NCBI RefSeq assembly: GCF_900111935.1
Contig: NZ_FOYN01000002.1
Span: 744,001-808,000, forward strand
Direction of reading: 5' to 3'
DNA length: 64,000 bases
Source: Halorubrum sodomense
GTDB lineage: Archaea > Halobacteriota > Halobacteria > Halobacteriales > Haloferacaceae
Position numbers and translations under genes: made by a program. The notes beneath the pieces were generated by a model that was not told the DNA's origin, did no database searches, and saw only the letters and a list, made by a program, of their open reading frames with translations. Positions within the stretch are counted from its first letter, which is position 1; every line of letters begins with the position of its first letter. Below are positions 1 to 9,104 of this stretch, one piece after another.

Positions 1-48
1 TCGCTCGCGTCGGCGGCCGAATGACCGTCCCCGATTCGGACTCCCGAA

Positions 49-1383
49 TCAGTCGTCCGCGGGGTTCGGCTCCGCCGGCACTCGCTCTCCGTGTCGCAGG
101 CAGGCGGACTCGTGGTCGGGGGCGTGAACCGTCCGTTCGGGGACGGTCTCGGCGCAGGGCGTCCTGATCGCGTCTGCGAGGACTTCCCCCGCTCGCTCGG
201 CGTCGTCCTCGAACAGGTGTTCGATCGCCTCCGAGAGCGTCCGTTCGAGGTCGGGGTCGTCGACCGTCTCGCCGATGTCGAACTCGTGGCGGATCTCCTC
301 GCGGACCGCCGATTCCGTCGGTTCCGTTCCGCCGGCCGCGAGGTTCTCGCGGATCTGTTCGACGTCGACTTCGCCTGCGGCGACGTTGTCGCGGAGGTTC
401 AACAACCCCCGCCAGTCCTCCTGGTCGATGTCGACGCCCTCCGGCTGGATCACCTTGTGACACCGCGTGTGGAACCGACAGCCGCTCGGCGGGTTCGTCG
501 GGCTCGGCACGGTGCCTTTCAGCTCGATACCGCCGACTTTCGACCGCGGGTCCGGCGTCGGTATCGACGATAGCAGCGCCTCGGTGTAGGGGTGCTGCGG
601 GTTCGTGAAGATCTCCTCGACCGGCCCGATCTCGACGATCTCGCCGAGGTACATCACGGCCACGCGGTCGCAGACCTGCCGGATTACGGACATGTCGTGG
701 CTGATGAACAGCAACGACAGTCCGAACTCCTCTTGGAGGTCGTTGATCAGCGAGAGGATCTCCGCCTGGATGGAGACGTCGAGGGCGCTCACCGGTTCGT
801 CGGCGATGATGAGGTCCGGATTCAACACGAGCGCCCGGGCCAGCGCGATCCGCTGCTTCTGGCCGCCGGAGAACTCGTGGGGATACCGGTCGAAGTCGCT
901 CGCCGAGAGCCCGACGCGTTCGAGTAGGTCCTCGACGATCGCACGTCGTCGGTGGCGGTCGTTCATGCCGTGGACCTTGAGGAGTTCACCGACCGCGTTC
1001 CCGACCGACATCCGCGGGTCGAAGCTGGATGACGGGTCCTGGAATATCATCTGTGCGCCCCGCCGGAACTCCATCAGCTCGTCGTCGTCGAACTTCGTCA
1101 CGTCGTTGGGATGCGTCCCGTCGGAGTTCCGCGTCGCGCCCTCGCGACCGTTCCCGTTGAAGATGACCTCTCCCGAGGTCGGCTCCTCCAAGTGGATGAC
1201 CGAACTCGCCGCGGTCGACTTCCCGCAGCCGGACTCGCCGACGAGCCCGAGGGTCTCGCCCTCCGCGATGTCGAAGCTGATCCCGTCGACGGCGCGGGCG
1301 GCGCCGACCTGCCGGTTGAAGATACCCTTCCGGATCGGATAGTGCTTCTCCAGGTCGCGGACCGACAACAGCGGCTCAGTCAT
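49..1383 (-). CDS. Peptide/nickel-type ABC transporter ATP-binding protein (DppF/OppF-like)
   Basis: Cytoplasmic ATPase subunit of an importer, last gene of a five-gene operon. Of 444 residues, Walker A (GESGCGKST) lies at 49-57, the signature FSGGQKQR at 171-178 and Walker B (LIIADEP) at 191-197. The C-terminal oligopeptide-transporter domain begins at about 295. Its four-cysteine motif is present (C302, C308, C410, C428), but about 100 residues of acidic helix-rich sequence separate the second and third cysteines, far more than in its DppD-like partner. I chose the ATG at 1383, which overlaps the upstream stop codon by a few bases; a longer reading frame upstream is an out-of-frame overlap with the neighbour. 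Substrate cannot be told from sequence. Confidence 0.92.
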   Translation of the reverse strand: MTEPLLSVRDLEKHYPIRKGIFNRQVGAARAVDGISFDIAEGETLGLVGESGCGKSTAASSVIHLEEPTSGEVIFNGNGREGATRNSDGTHPNDVTKFDDDELMEFRRGAQMIFQDPSSSFDPRMSVGNAVGELLKVHGMNDRHRRRAIVEDLLERVGLSASDFDRYPHEFSGGQKQRIALARALVLNPDLIIADEPVSALDVSIQAEILSLINDLQEEFGLSLLFISHDMSVIRQVCDRVAVMYLGEIVEIGPVEEIFTNPQHPYTEALLSSIPTPDPRSKVGGIELKGTVPSPTNPPSGCRFHTRCHKVIQPEGVDIDQEDWRGLLNLRDNVAAGEVDVEQIRENLAAGGTEPTESAVREEIRHEFDIGETVDDPDLERTLSEAIEHLFEDDAERAGEVLADAIRTPCAETVPERTVHAPDHESACLRHGERVPAEPNPADD

Positions 1384-2446
1384 CCGCGGGCCCCACCTCG
1401 CTTTCGCCGTCGGTCGGCGCGGTTCCGTCCCCGTCGATCGGCCCGAACTCGTCGTTCCGGACGATCGAGGGGTTTCCGCCCGGGCCGTAGTGGACACAGG
1501 AGACGCGTTGGCCCGGCGCTACCTCCACCTCCTCGGGCTGTTCGCCCGTGCGGCACGCCTCCTCGGCGTACTCGCACCGCGGCGCGAACCGGCACCCCTC
1601 CGGCGGGTCGTATGGGTCCGGGAGGGTTCCCGAGATCCCGCCGCCGGTCCCGCCGAACTCCGGGAGACACTCCAACAGCTGCTGGGTGTACGGATGCCCG
1701 GGGTGATCGAAGATGTCGAGCACGCCGCCCCGCTCCATCACCTTCCCGGCGTACATCACGACGATCCGGTCGGCGATCTCCGCGACGACGCCGAGGTCGT
1801 GCGTGACGAACAGGATTCCCATCTCGAACTCCTCCTGGAGGTCGTCGAGGAGCTTCAGGATCTGCGCTTGAACCGTCACGTCGAGCGCGGTCGTCGGCTC
1901 GTCGGCGATGAGCAAGTCGGGGTCACCGACGAGTGCCATCGCGATCATCACGCGCTGTTTCTGTCCGCCGGAGAACTCGTGGGGATAGTCGTCGAAGCGC
2001 GAACTCGCGTTCGCGATCCCGACGCGGTCCATGAGGTCGACCGCCCTCGCGCGGGCCTCGTCGTCGGAGACGTCCTGATGGATCTGAAGCGCCTCGACGA
2101 TCTGCCACCCGACGGTGTAGCAGTGGTTCATCGCCTCCTGCGGGTTCTGGAAGATGTGCGCGATATCGTTGCCCCGAATCTGCCGGAGCTCCGACTCGGG
2201 GAGCGACAGCAGGTCGCGCCCCTTGTACCGGACGGTCCCCTCGATCTCGCCCGGCGGCGTGTTGATGATCCTGGTGATCGACTCCGTCGCGACCGTCTTG
2301 CCGGACCCCGACTCGCCGACGATACAGACGGTCTCGCCGGTGTCGACGCTGAAGTCGATCCCGTCGACCGCGGTGAGGGTTCCGTTGTCGGTGCTGAACG
2401 TCGTCGTGAGGTTCTCGACCTCGAGTAGTGGTTGATCGGCAGACAT
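1376..2446 (-). CDS. Peptide/nickel-type ABC transporter ATP-binding protein (DppD/OppD-like)
   Basis: First of two ATPase subunits of the importer, 356 residues. Walker A (GESGSGKT) is at 44-51, followed by the signature FSGGQKQR, Walker B (LLIADEP) and the switch histidine in FVTHD. The C-terminal domain has the usual compact four-cysteine pattern (GCRFAPRC, then EEAC and SC). The ATG at 2446 shares one base with the TAA of the permease gene before it, which indicates translational coupling and fixes the start; the reading frame continues far upstream but is a shadow there. Acts with the next gene as a probable heterodimer. Confidence 0.93.
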   Translation of the reverse strand: MSADQPLLEVENLTTTFSTDNGTLTAVDGIDFSVDTGETVCIVGESGSGKTVATESITRIINTPPGEIEGTVRYKGRDLLSLPESELRQIRGNDIAHIFQNPQEAMNHCYTVGWQIVEALQIHQDVSDDEARARAVDLMDRVGIANASSRFDDYPHEFSGGQKQRVMIAMALVGDPDLLIADEPTTALDVTVQAQILKLLDDLQEEFEMGILFVTHDLGVVAEIADRIVVMYAGKVMERGGVLDIFDHPGHPYTQQLLECLPEFGGTGGGISGTLPDPYDPPEGCRFAPRCEYAEEACRTGEQPEEVEVAPGQRVSCVHYGPGGNPSIVRNDEFGPIDGDGTAPTDGESEVGPADD

Positions 2447-3630
2447 TATCCGTTCTCGGCCTCCGCTTCGGGGTTCAACGCGTCCAACAGCGCGTCGCCG
2501 AGGAAGTTGAACGCGAGGATGGTCAGGAACAGCACGATACCGGGCGCTAACACGATCCACGGGGCGAACGAGAGGTCGCTCCGGCCGGTGGCGATGAGCT
2601 GTCCCCAGGAGGGAACCGTCGAGTCGCCGACCCCGAGGAACGCGAGCTGCGCCTCCGCGAGCAGGAAGCCGGGGATGAGCAGCGTGAGCTGCGTGATGAT
2701 GCTGCTCGCCGCGTTCGGCACGACGTGCCCGCGGATCACCTGATACGTGCTCGCGCCGCTGATGCGGCTCGCCTTGATGAACTCCTCTTCGGAGATGGAC
2801 AGCGACTTGCTCCGGATGTACCGGGCGGTGCCGCCCCAGGCGAACAGCGAGAAGACCACGATGAACATGCCCAGCCCCGCGCCGTAGATGTAGAGGATGA
2901 GCAGGAACATCAGGAACGTCGGGAACGAGAGGATGATGTCGACGAACCGCATCATGATCTCGTCGACCCAGCCGCCCGAGTACGCGCTCAGCGTGCCGAA
3001 CGTGATCCCGATCGTGGCGACGATGGTCGTCGTGATGAACCCGATCTGCATGCTGATCGTCATCCCGTAGACGATCATCGTGAACACGTCCTTCCCGCCC
3101 CCCGTGGTTCCGAGCGGATGTTGCCAGGTCCCGTAACACCGACCGTTCATCACCTCGCCGACGCAGGTCGCCGGCGTCGTGTCCGCGACGGAGGTGAACA
3201 CCGGCGGCTGGTAGGCGATGAGGAGGTCCTGCTGTGGCGCGTTCAGGATCAGCGGTCCGACGATGCCGCCGACGAACACGACGCCGAGCCAGCCGAGGCT
3301 CACGACCGCCGGCCGGTTGCGCCTGAACTCCTTCCAGTAGTACCGCGTCATCCGCGGGTTCTGGTACAGCGGTAAGACGAGGTACCAGAACGCTAAGAAC
3401 AGCGTGAAGATGAAAAAGAAGTCGAGCGTCTCCAGATTCTGCTCGAGGCCGATAAACTCGAACGTCGGAGTCCGCTCACCGAGGAACTGCCAGTCGTACA
3501 CGCCGAGCAGCGCGAGCGGGATCGTCGTCAGCAGCATCCCGAGCGAGTTGACGGACAGGTCGAACCGCCCCGACCGCGAGAGGTCGTTCCAGTCGACTTG
3601 ATCGAATCGTTCGGATTTCTCAGTAGCCAT
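2446..3630 (-). CDS. Peptide/nickel-type ABC transporter permease (DppC-like)
   Basis: Inner-membrane permease, 394 residues, about 90 longer than a usual DppC. The extra N-terminal part contains two hydrophobic segments (around residues 28-45 and 89-107), then the standard permease domain with several membrane helices. The coupling loop for the ATPase is visible as SGASTYQVIRGHVVPNA. An external loop after the third helix carries two cysteines (TCVG, GRCYG). It follows the DppB-like gene after 14 bases and overlaps the DppD-like gene by one base. Confidence 0.9.
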   Translation of the reverse strand: MATEKSERFDQVDWNDLSRSGRFDLSVNSLGMLLTTIPLALLGVYDWQFLGERTPTFEFIGLEQNLETLDFFFIFTLFLAFWYLVLPLYQNPRMTRYYWKEFRRNRPAVVSLGWLGVVFVGGIVGPLILNAPQQDLLIAYQPPVFTSVADTTPATCVGEVMNGRCYGTWQHPLGTTGGGKDVFTMIVYGMTISMQIGFITTTIVATIGITFGTLSAYSGGWVDEIMMRFVDIILSFPTFLMFLLILYIYGAGLGMFIVVFSLFAWGGTARYIRSKSLSISEEEFIKASRISGASTYQVIRGHVVPNAASSIITQLTLLIPGFLLAEAQLAFLGVGDSTVPSWGQLIATGRSDLSFAPWIVLAPGIVLFLTILAFNFLGDALLDALNPEAEAENG

Positions 3631-3644
3631 TGTTCTCCGTTGTG

Positions 3645-4619
3645 TTACCTGTCATCGTAGCTGATCCGCGGGTCGAGCACGGTGAACACGAGGTCCTCGA
3701 TGAGGTTCCCGATGACGGCGACGAACGTGAAGAACAGCGTCGTCCCCAGTACGAGGTTCGTGTCCTGTTGGATCAGCGCGTTGTACGTCAACCGTCCGAG
3801 CCCGGGGATACCGAACACGACCTCGACGAGCAGCGACGCGCCGAGGAACAGCGCGAGGAGCTGTCCGACGAGGGTCGTCGAAAGCGGGACGAGCGTCGGC
3901 CGCATGACGTGGTAGGCGTACGCGCGGAGCGGTGATACTCCCTTCGCCTTCGCCGTCTTCATGAAGTCGGCGTTCTGGAACTCCGCGGACTCGTTCCGGG
4001 AGACCCGCATGACGGCGCCGATCGATCCGGTGACCAGCACGAACACCGGCAGCGTCAGCTGGATCGCGTTCTGAACGCTGAACACCGGAACCTCCGGCTT
4101 GTAGATGACCGGTATCCACTCCAGCCACACCCCGAAGATCAACAGCAGGATGATCCCGAAGAAGAAGTTCGGGATGGCGTAGCCGAAGAAGGCGAACCCG
4201 GTCGCCGCGTGGTCCTTCCAGCTGTACATGTTCGCTGCGGAGTAGACGCCGACGAGCGGCCCGAGGATGATCGTGAGGATCGTCCAGGGGATCGAGTACT
4301 GCGCGGTGTAGTACAGCGCGTTCGTGACCGCCTCGGTCACGGGCATACTGGTGCTCACCGACCAGCCCCAGTCGAGCGTGTAGACGTTCCGGAGGAAGTC
4401 CATGTACCTGACGTACAGCGGCTCGTCGAGCCCGCGCAGCTCGCGGACCCGCTCGGCGGCCTCCGCCGGGTCGCCCCCCTGGAGCGCCGCCTGCGTCGCC
4501 GCCCGCCGGACGGCCGGGTTCGGGGCGGCCGAGAGCAGCAGGAACGTGACCGTGACGATGATGAGCGATACCACTGCCGCCCAGAGGACCCGAGCGCTAA
4601 CGTATCTTCCAAATCCCAT
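3645..4619 (-). CDS. Peptide/nickel-type ABC transporter permease (DppB-like)
   Basis: Membrane permease of 324 residues with an N-terminal helix (VLWAAVVSLIIVTVTFLLLS), a large outside loop and five further helices. The cytoplasmic coupling motif is AKGVSPLRAYAYHVMRP, and the end PRISYDDR matches the typical DppB C-terminus. It sits between the solute-binding protein gene and the DppC-like gene, the order found in most members of this importer class. Confidence 0.92.
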   Translation of the reverse strand: MGFGRYVSARVLWAAVVSLIIVTVTFLLLSAAPNPAVRRAATQAALQGGDPAEAAERVRELRGLDEPLYVRYMDFLRNVYTLDWGWSVSTSMPVTEAVTNALYYTAQYSIPWTILTIILGPLVGVYSAANMYSWKDHAATGFAFFGYAIPNFFFGIILLLIFGVWLEWIPVIYKPEVPVFSVQNAIQLTLPVFVLVTGSIGAVMRVSRNESAEFQNADFMKTAKAKGVSPLRAYAYHVMRPTLVPLSTTLVGQLLALFLGASLLVEVVFGIPGLGRLTYNALIQQDTNLVLGTTLFFTFVAVIGNLIEDLVFTVLDPRISYDDR

Positions 4620-4661
4620 GTGATGTCTAAACTGGTGAGGTGAAAACGGGGTGATTCGGGC

Positions 4662-6587
4662 TTACTCGTCCGTCGACGGGTAGAACTGGGACCAGCGGGG
4701 CTGCCACGTGAAGTGCGGCGACGCGAGCCCGCGGTAGACGCCTTGGATGAGGTCCTGCTTGCTGATCGCCGCCGCCATCGCCTGGCGGAACGGGACCAGC
4801 TGGAAGAGGTTCCCCGGACCGGCGCTCCAGCCGTTCGCGCGCTGGTTCACGGAGATGATCGTGTTGTACGGTGTCGGGACCTGAAGGACGTCGACGTTCT
4901 CGTTCTCTTGGTACGACTCGTACTGCTCCGGCGGAATCGCGGCCGCGTCGGCCTCGCCGGTCCTGAGCGCACCGAGGCGGGAGGCCTGCTCCCGAACGAC
5001 GCTGATCGAGGCGGACTCGAAGTACGGCCCCTCCGAGAACAGGTCGGGCCCCTCGTCGATGTCGCGGAGGTAGTACTCGTCGTTACGGGTGTACTCCGTT
5101 CCGGAGCCACGGTTCCACGCCGTGAGCTCGAACGCGCCGAGGTTCCCGGCGAACTGGAGTTCGAGCAGCTCCTCGTCCTGCTCGAGACCCTGGACGTCCT
5201 CCTCCTCGACGTACGGCTGGAGAAGGTCCTTCGGGATCGGGTACAGGAGCGGGTCGTACGTCTTGGGCCACAGGATGTTCGGGGACTCGAGCGTCGCCTC
5301 GAACTGGAACTCGCCCGTCTGCTCGACGGTGACGCCGTCCCAGCTGGTCGACGCCGCGGTGGGCGCCCAGTCTGCCTGGTGGAGCTCCTGGATAAGGTAG
5401 ACGAAGTCCTCGGCGGTGACCTGTCCGTACGGCTCACTGAACTGGAGGTTCTCCCGCACGTCGAACGTCCACACCTCGCCGTCCTCGGTGGACATGTCGT
5501 ACAGCAGCGGGAAGACGTCCTGGTTCTCGTCGAACGTGTACCCCTGGTCGAGCGCGCGGGCGATCGCGGTCCCGGCGCCGTTCTCGGTGTTAAACAGCGG
5601 GTTCAGGGTGGTGAACCGCGCCGAGGTGACCGTGTCGTAGGAGCCGCTGACCTCCGGCTCGCCCTCGTACCACGCGGGCAGGTCCCAGCCGTTCGAGAAG
5701 TTCTCGATCGGCCCCTCGAGCTCGGGGTTGTAGCCGACGAGGTCGTCGCTGAACAGCAGGGTGATGTACGGCTGCTCGTAGGCGATGTTCTCGAAGATAT
5801 CGACGAACGCCTGCTGGAGCTCTTCCACGCTCGACGCCTGTTGCGCCTGATCGAAGAGCTCCTGCGCGTCGAACTGCGGGTAGTAGCCGACCGGGTTGTA
5901 GAACGCGGTGGCGCCGTCGAAGAACGCCGAGTTCGTGAGCGGGTTAAGCGGGTAGGTGTTCAGCCCGAACACGATGGACATGTCCCACGCCTGGTTGCTC
6001 GTGACCGACTGCGGGCCGGGGTTCGTCGGCGTCGGGTTCTCCCACGTGACCTCCTCGCCGTCGACCGTGTCGGTCCCCCCTTGGGGCTCGGCCGTCCAGT
6101 ACTCGTTGTTGAACCGCGTGCCGTCGATGGCCTCGACGATAACGTTGATTCCGAGGTTCTGGCCGAGTTCCTGCGCGATGAAGTTGGCCGTCAGCTGCGA
6201 GGTCTCCTGCCCCGTGCTGTGGTAGATGTTGATCTCGACCTGGTCTCCGTCGGGGTTGACCATCGTGTCCCCGTCGAAGCTGTAGTCGTACTCCGACTGC
6301 TCGAAGGCGCGCTCAGCCAGCGTGTGCGCGACGTCACGACCGTAGAGGGGGTCCACACCGAACTTCGGGAAGTCGGGGAGTTCGAGCTGGTTACCCCCGC
6401 TGCCGGAGCCGCCCTCGGAGCCGTTCATTCCGTCGGAGCCGTTGCCGCCGCCGGACCCGGAGCCGCCCCCGCCGTTTCCGGAACAGCCGGCGAGCGTTAC
6501 CGCGCCGGCGAGGCCGAGCGCAGAGAGCCATTCTCGCCGGTCGATATGCCGGGAATCATCACGATCCTCAATGTTTCGCCGTGGCAT
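4662..6587 (-). CDS. Tat-exported lipoprotein solute-binding protein of the peptide/nickel ABC importer (SBP family 5)
   Basis: Extracellular substrate receptor of the importer, 641 residues, and first gene of the operon. The N-terminus carries a twin-arginine signal (RREWLSALGLAG from residue 17) and a lipobox LAGC with the anchoring cysteine at 35, followed by a Gly/Ser-rich linker to about residue 68. The mature part has the features of family 5 binding proteins, such as VWTFDVRENLQFS and the sequence around AEDFVYLIQEL. Export folded by Tat and lipid anchoring are usual for haloarchaea. A strong TATA box lies 27 bases before the ATG, so the transcript is probably leaderless. Confidence 0.92.
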   Translation of the reverse strand: MPRRNIEDRDDSRHIDRREWLSALGLAGAVTLAGCSGNGGGGSGSGGGNGSDGMNGSEGGSGSGGNQLELPDFPKFGVDPLYGRDVAHTLAERAFEQSEYDYSFDGDTMVNPDGDQVEINIYHSTGQETSQLTANFIAQELGQNLGINVIVEAIDGTRFNNEYWTAEPQGGTDTVDGEEVTWENPTPTNPGPQSVTSNQAWDMSIVFGLNTYPLNPLTNSAFFDGATAFYNPVGYYPQFDAQELFDQAQQASSVEELQQAFVDIFENIAYEQPYITLLFSDDLVGYNPELEGPIENFSNGWDLPAWYEGEPEVSGSYDTVTSARFTTLNPLFNTENGAGTAIARALDQGYTFDENQDVFPLLYDMSTEDGEVWTFDVRENLQFSEPYGQVTAEDFVYLIQELHQADWAPTAASTSWDGVTVEQTGEFQFEATLESPNILWPKTYDPLLYPIPKDLLQPYVEEEDVQGLEQDEELLELQFAGNLGAFELTAWNRGSGTEYTRNDEYYLRDIDEGPDLFSEGPYFESASISVVREQASRLGALRTGEADAAAIPPEQYESYQENENVDVLQVPTPYNTIISVNQRANGWSAGPGNLFQLVPFRQAMAAAISKQDLIQGVYRGLASPHFTWQPRWSQFYPSTDE

Positions 6588-6608
6588 ACCGTGTAGTACG
6601 AGCGTGTG

Positions 6609-6617
6609 TATAAAAAA
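6609..6617 (-). promoter_or_regulatory. TATA box of the ABC importer operon
   Basis: TTTTTTATA on the minus strand, centred about 27 bases before the ATG at 6587. This spacing places the transcript start at or next to the start codon, so the mRNA is likely leaderless. Confidence 0.7.
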
Positions 6618-6978
6618 CTTCAGACTTCGGGACAGTTGTCAGGGACGTTCATCTTACATTCGTCTTGACAGTCCTCTTATTAGAAGGTGAATTCGCACTC
6701 TATGTACGCGTCTCTTCGTGTGTCTGAGATTTTTCCCGATATTTCTGCCTAGATTTAACTTCTATGCTGCTAACCGCCGTCCAGTCCGACGTACGAACCG
6801 CTTCGATACGACCCACGGACCGCTCCCGGGATCGCACGTGACTCGTCCCCGACTATCCCACCGCTTTTCGCTGCGCCCGATCGCGTCGATCGACGTTTCA
6901 CTCGTTCGCCGGGCCGGTCAGGGGCGGTGACGCCGTCGGTGGAGTAGTTCCGCTCCGCTCGCCCGCACGACGGCCCCG
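6618..6978. other. Intergenic region without a recognised gene
   Basis: About 360 bases between the importer operon promoter and the repeat behind aglJ. The part near 6650-6770 is richer in A and T than its surroundings. I see no convincing reading frame, RNA gene or symmetric element here. Confidence 0.5.
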
Positions 6979-7035
6979 CTCGGTTCTCCAGTTCACTCTC
7001 GGTTCTCCAGTTCACTCTCGGTTCTCCCCTTTACT
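6979..7035. repeat. 19-bp tandem repeat, two exact copies plus one diverged
   Basis: Unit CTCGGTTCTCCAGTTCACT occurs at 6979-6997 and 6998-7016, with a diverged third copy at 7017-7035 that contains the stop codon of the glycosyltransferase gene. The repeat therefore grew from the 3' end of that gene. Confidence 0.85.
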
Positions 7036-7987
7036 CGCCGTCGTCGGCGGACGACTCCGTCACCGCCTCGTCGCTGATCGCCCGGTCGTACCGCACGATC
7101 TGCTCGCGGTGAAGCGAGTAGATCATGTCCGCGAGCACGCCGAACACGAGCAGTTGGATCCCGAGAATGGTCGCGCCGACCGCACCGACGGCGATTATTT
7201 CGTGACTGATCCCGAACGCGAGGTATCGGTAGAGGACGAACGCCCCCAACGCAAGCCCCGCCGCGGTCGACGCCACGCCGACGCTCCCGAAGTAGAACAG
7301 CGGGTTGTTCGTCTTCGCCTTCCGGTACAGCTCCAGGAATATCACGCCGCCGTCGCGGATCGGATGGAGGTTCGTCGCGGACCCGCCGGGGCGTTCCCGG
7401 TACGTGATCGGCACCACCTCGACCGAGACGCGGTTCTTGACGCACTCGACGGCCATCTCTGTCTCGATGCCGAACCCGTCGGCGGTGAGGTGAAGCCGCT
7501 CGAACGACTCGCGGGTGAACGCGCGGTACCCGGAGAGGATATCCCGGTAGCTGTTTCGGTGGATCGCTCGGAACGCGGCGTTGATCAGGCGGTTCCCGAT
7601 CCGGTTGAGGCGGCTCATCGCGCCCGGACGCATGTCGGCGAACCGGTTCCCGATAACGTGGTCGGCCTCGCCGGCGAAGAGCGGTTCGAGCATCGCGGCC
7701 GCGTCGTCGGCGTCGTAGGTGGCGTCGGCGTCGGCCATCAGGACGTACGGCGCCTCGACGTGGTCGCGAACCCCCTCCCTGACGGCCTGCCCCTTCCCCC
7801 GTCCCGACTGTTCGACGACGCGAGCGCCGGATTCGCGGGCGATCGACTGCGTCTCGTCCGTCGAGCCGCCGTCGATCACGAGGACGTTCTCGAACCCGAC
7901 GTCGCGGAAATCATTGACGACGCGTGCGACCGTCTCGGCCTCGTTCATCGTCGGCAACAGGACGCAGACGTCGTCGTGGTCGGTCAT
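7031..7987 (-). CDS. aglJ: Dolichol-phosphate hexosyltransferase AglJ-type, S-layer N-glycosylation
   Basis: Family 2 glycosyltransferase of 318 residues. The catalytic domain begins with VCVLLPTMNEAETV and contains the nucleotide-binding DGGSTDET and ADADATYDADD segments. The stretch LSGYRAFTRESFERL and the following GFGIETEMAVE match AglJ, which adds the first sugar to dolichol phosphate in haloarchaeal protein N-glycosylation. Two membrane helices end the protein (about residues 235-290). The start at 7987 is supported by a TATA-like element at about 8013-8019; the longer frame upstream is not needed. No other agl genes are next to it, as is also known in other haloarchaea where some agl genes lie apart. 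Confidence 0.82.
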   Translation of the reverse strand: MTDHDDVCVLLPTMNEAETVARVVNDFRDVGFENVLVIDGGSTDETQSIARESGARVVEQSGRGKGQAVREGVRDHVEAPYVLMADADATYDADDAAAMLEPLFAGEADHVIGNRFADMRPGAMSRLNRIGNRLINAAFRAIHRNSYRDILSGYRAFTRESFERLHLTADGFGIETEMAVECVKNRVSVEVVPITYRERPGGSATNLHPIRDGGVIFLELYRKAKTNNPLFYFGSVGVASTAAGLALGAFVLYRYLAFGISHEIIAVGAVGATILGIQLLVFGVLADMIYSLHREQIVRYDRAISDEAVTESSADDGE

Positions 7988-8168
7988 CAGACGAGCGATC
8001 ACGGGGGAGTCGGTAAACTCTGTCCCTCCCCGTCGACGCCGGTTCGGCCTCGCTCGGTACCCACCCCGTCTTCGGGGCGAACGTCGGGCGTACATCGCCT
8101 TCGGCGCTGGCGGCCGCGTCGCTGCGGCCACCCACACGCTCATGTACGTGAGTATTGATCATGGTTGT

Positions 8169-8549
8169 ATGTCCCACCCACCGGACGAACGCGTCGACGA
8201 ACTGCTCAGCGCCGCCCGCACGGCGACGGGGGATGAGCTGCGGAGCCTCACGTACTTCACTCGGGACGACGTCGAGCAGCTGTACCTCCGCAGCGACCTG
8301 AGCCGGACCGCCGACCTGGTCGGCTTCGCGGAGAACGAGCGCCACGGGTTCCACGCGCAGTCGATGTACGCCGACACCCAGCTCGGCGACTACCTGTTTA
8401 CCGTTCGGGTGTTCGAGAACGGGTACCTCACGCGGGTGATCGCCAACGATCACGGGACGTGGGTGACCACGGACTCGATGGAGATGGACCGGTTCGAGGA
8501 GCTGGCGAGCGCGCTCGCCTCGATCCTCCGGCTGTTCGACCCGGCCTGA
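8169..8549 (+). CDS. Conserved haloarchaeal protein of unknown function, 126 aa
   Basis: A short acidic protein with a helical N-terminus (DERVDELLSAARTAT), then a mixed region containing FHAQSMYADTQLGDYLFTVRVFENGYLTRV, of which the second part looks like beta strands. It has no signal peptide or membrane segment. I recognise the general look of a haloarchaeal family but cannot give a function. The ATG at 8169 is chosen because the protein-like composition begins there. It lies divergent to aglJ. Confidence 0.75.
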   Translation: MSHPPDERVDELLSAARTATGDELRSLTYFTRDDVEQLYLRSDLSRTADLVGFAENERHGFHAQSMYADTQLGDYLFTVRVFENGYLTRVIANDHGTWVTTDSMEMDRFEELASALASILRLFDPA

Positions 8550-8573
8550 CCCCGCGCCGACGCGGCCCGGAAG

Positions 8574-8933
8574 CTACCCGAGGTGGCTCTCGAACTCGCT
8601 GACCAGCTCCGCGGCGTCGACCGGCTTCGTCACGTAGCCGTCGGCGCCCGCCTTCACCGCCTCCATCATCTTCTCCTGCTGGTCGACGCTCGTACACATC
8701 ACGATCACCGCGCCGGGCCAGCGCTCCTTGATCGCGGCGGTCGCCTCGATACCGGTCATCTCCGGCATCACGACGTCCATCGACACCGCGTCCGGCTCGT
8801 ACGCCTCGAAGAGCTCGACCGCCTCCGCGCCGTGTTCCGCCTCGTCGACGACCTCGAATCGGTCCTCCAGCGCGTCCCGCACGACGGTCCGCTGGAAGGA
8901 GGAGTCGTCGACGACGAGTACCCGCTCGGTCAT
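8574..8933 (-). CDS. CheY-like single-domain response regulator
   Basis: Receiver domain only, 119 residues. The acidic pair is in VLVVDDSS, the phosphorylated aspartate in SMDVVMPEMTG, the switch residues in MCTSVDQQEK and the conserved lysine in VTKPVDA. No output domain is present, so it acts by protein contact, as CheY does at the flagellar (archaellum) switch. No chemotaxis genes are near, so it could instead be a stand-alone regulator. A TATA-like GCTTATG at 8957-8963 lies 27 bases before the ATG, which excludes the much longer reading frame upstream. Confidence 0.88.
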   Translation of the reverse strand: MTERVLVVDDSSFQRTVVRDALEDRFEVVDEAEHGAEAVELFEAYEPDAVSMDVVMPEMTGIEATAAIKERWPGAVIVMCTSVDQQEKMMEAVKAGADGYVTKPVDAAELVSEFESHLG

Positions 8934-9104
8934 ACCGATCGTCCCGGTCTGACCGACATAAGCGCGCGGATCGCTCGGCGCGGCGACCGCTCCGTCCGGT
9001 CGGCCTCCGCCCGGCGTCGGCAGGCGGGTATCCCTTGTATATCCGATAAAACATATAATGAACATGGGAACAAGGTTAAGGTCTATCCCGCGATACGATC
9101 GCGT

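Noticed and set aside
4713-6596. Long plus-strand frame opposite the solute-binding protein gene
   Set aside because: Its translation is Arg/Val/Leu-rich and arises from GC-rich codon use on the other strand; the minus-strand gene has clear family motifs.
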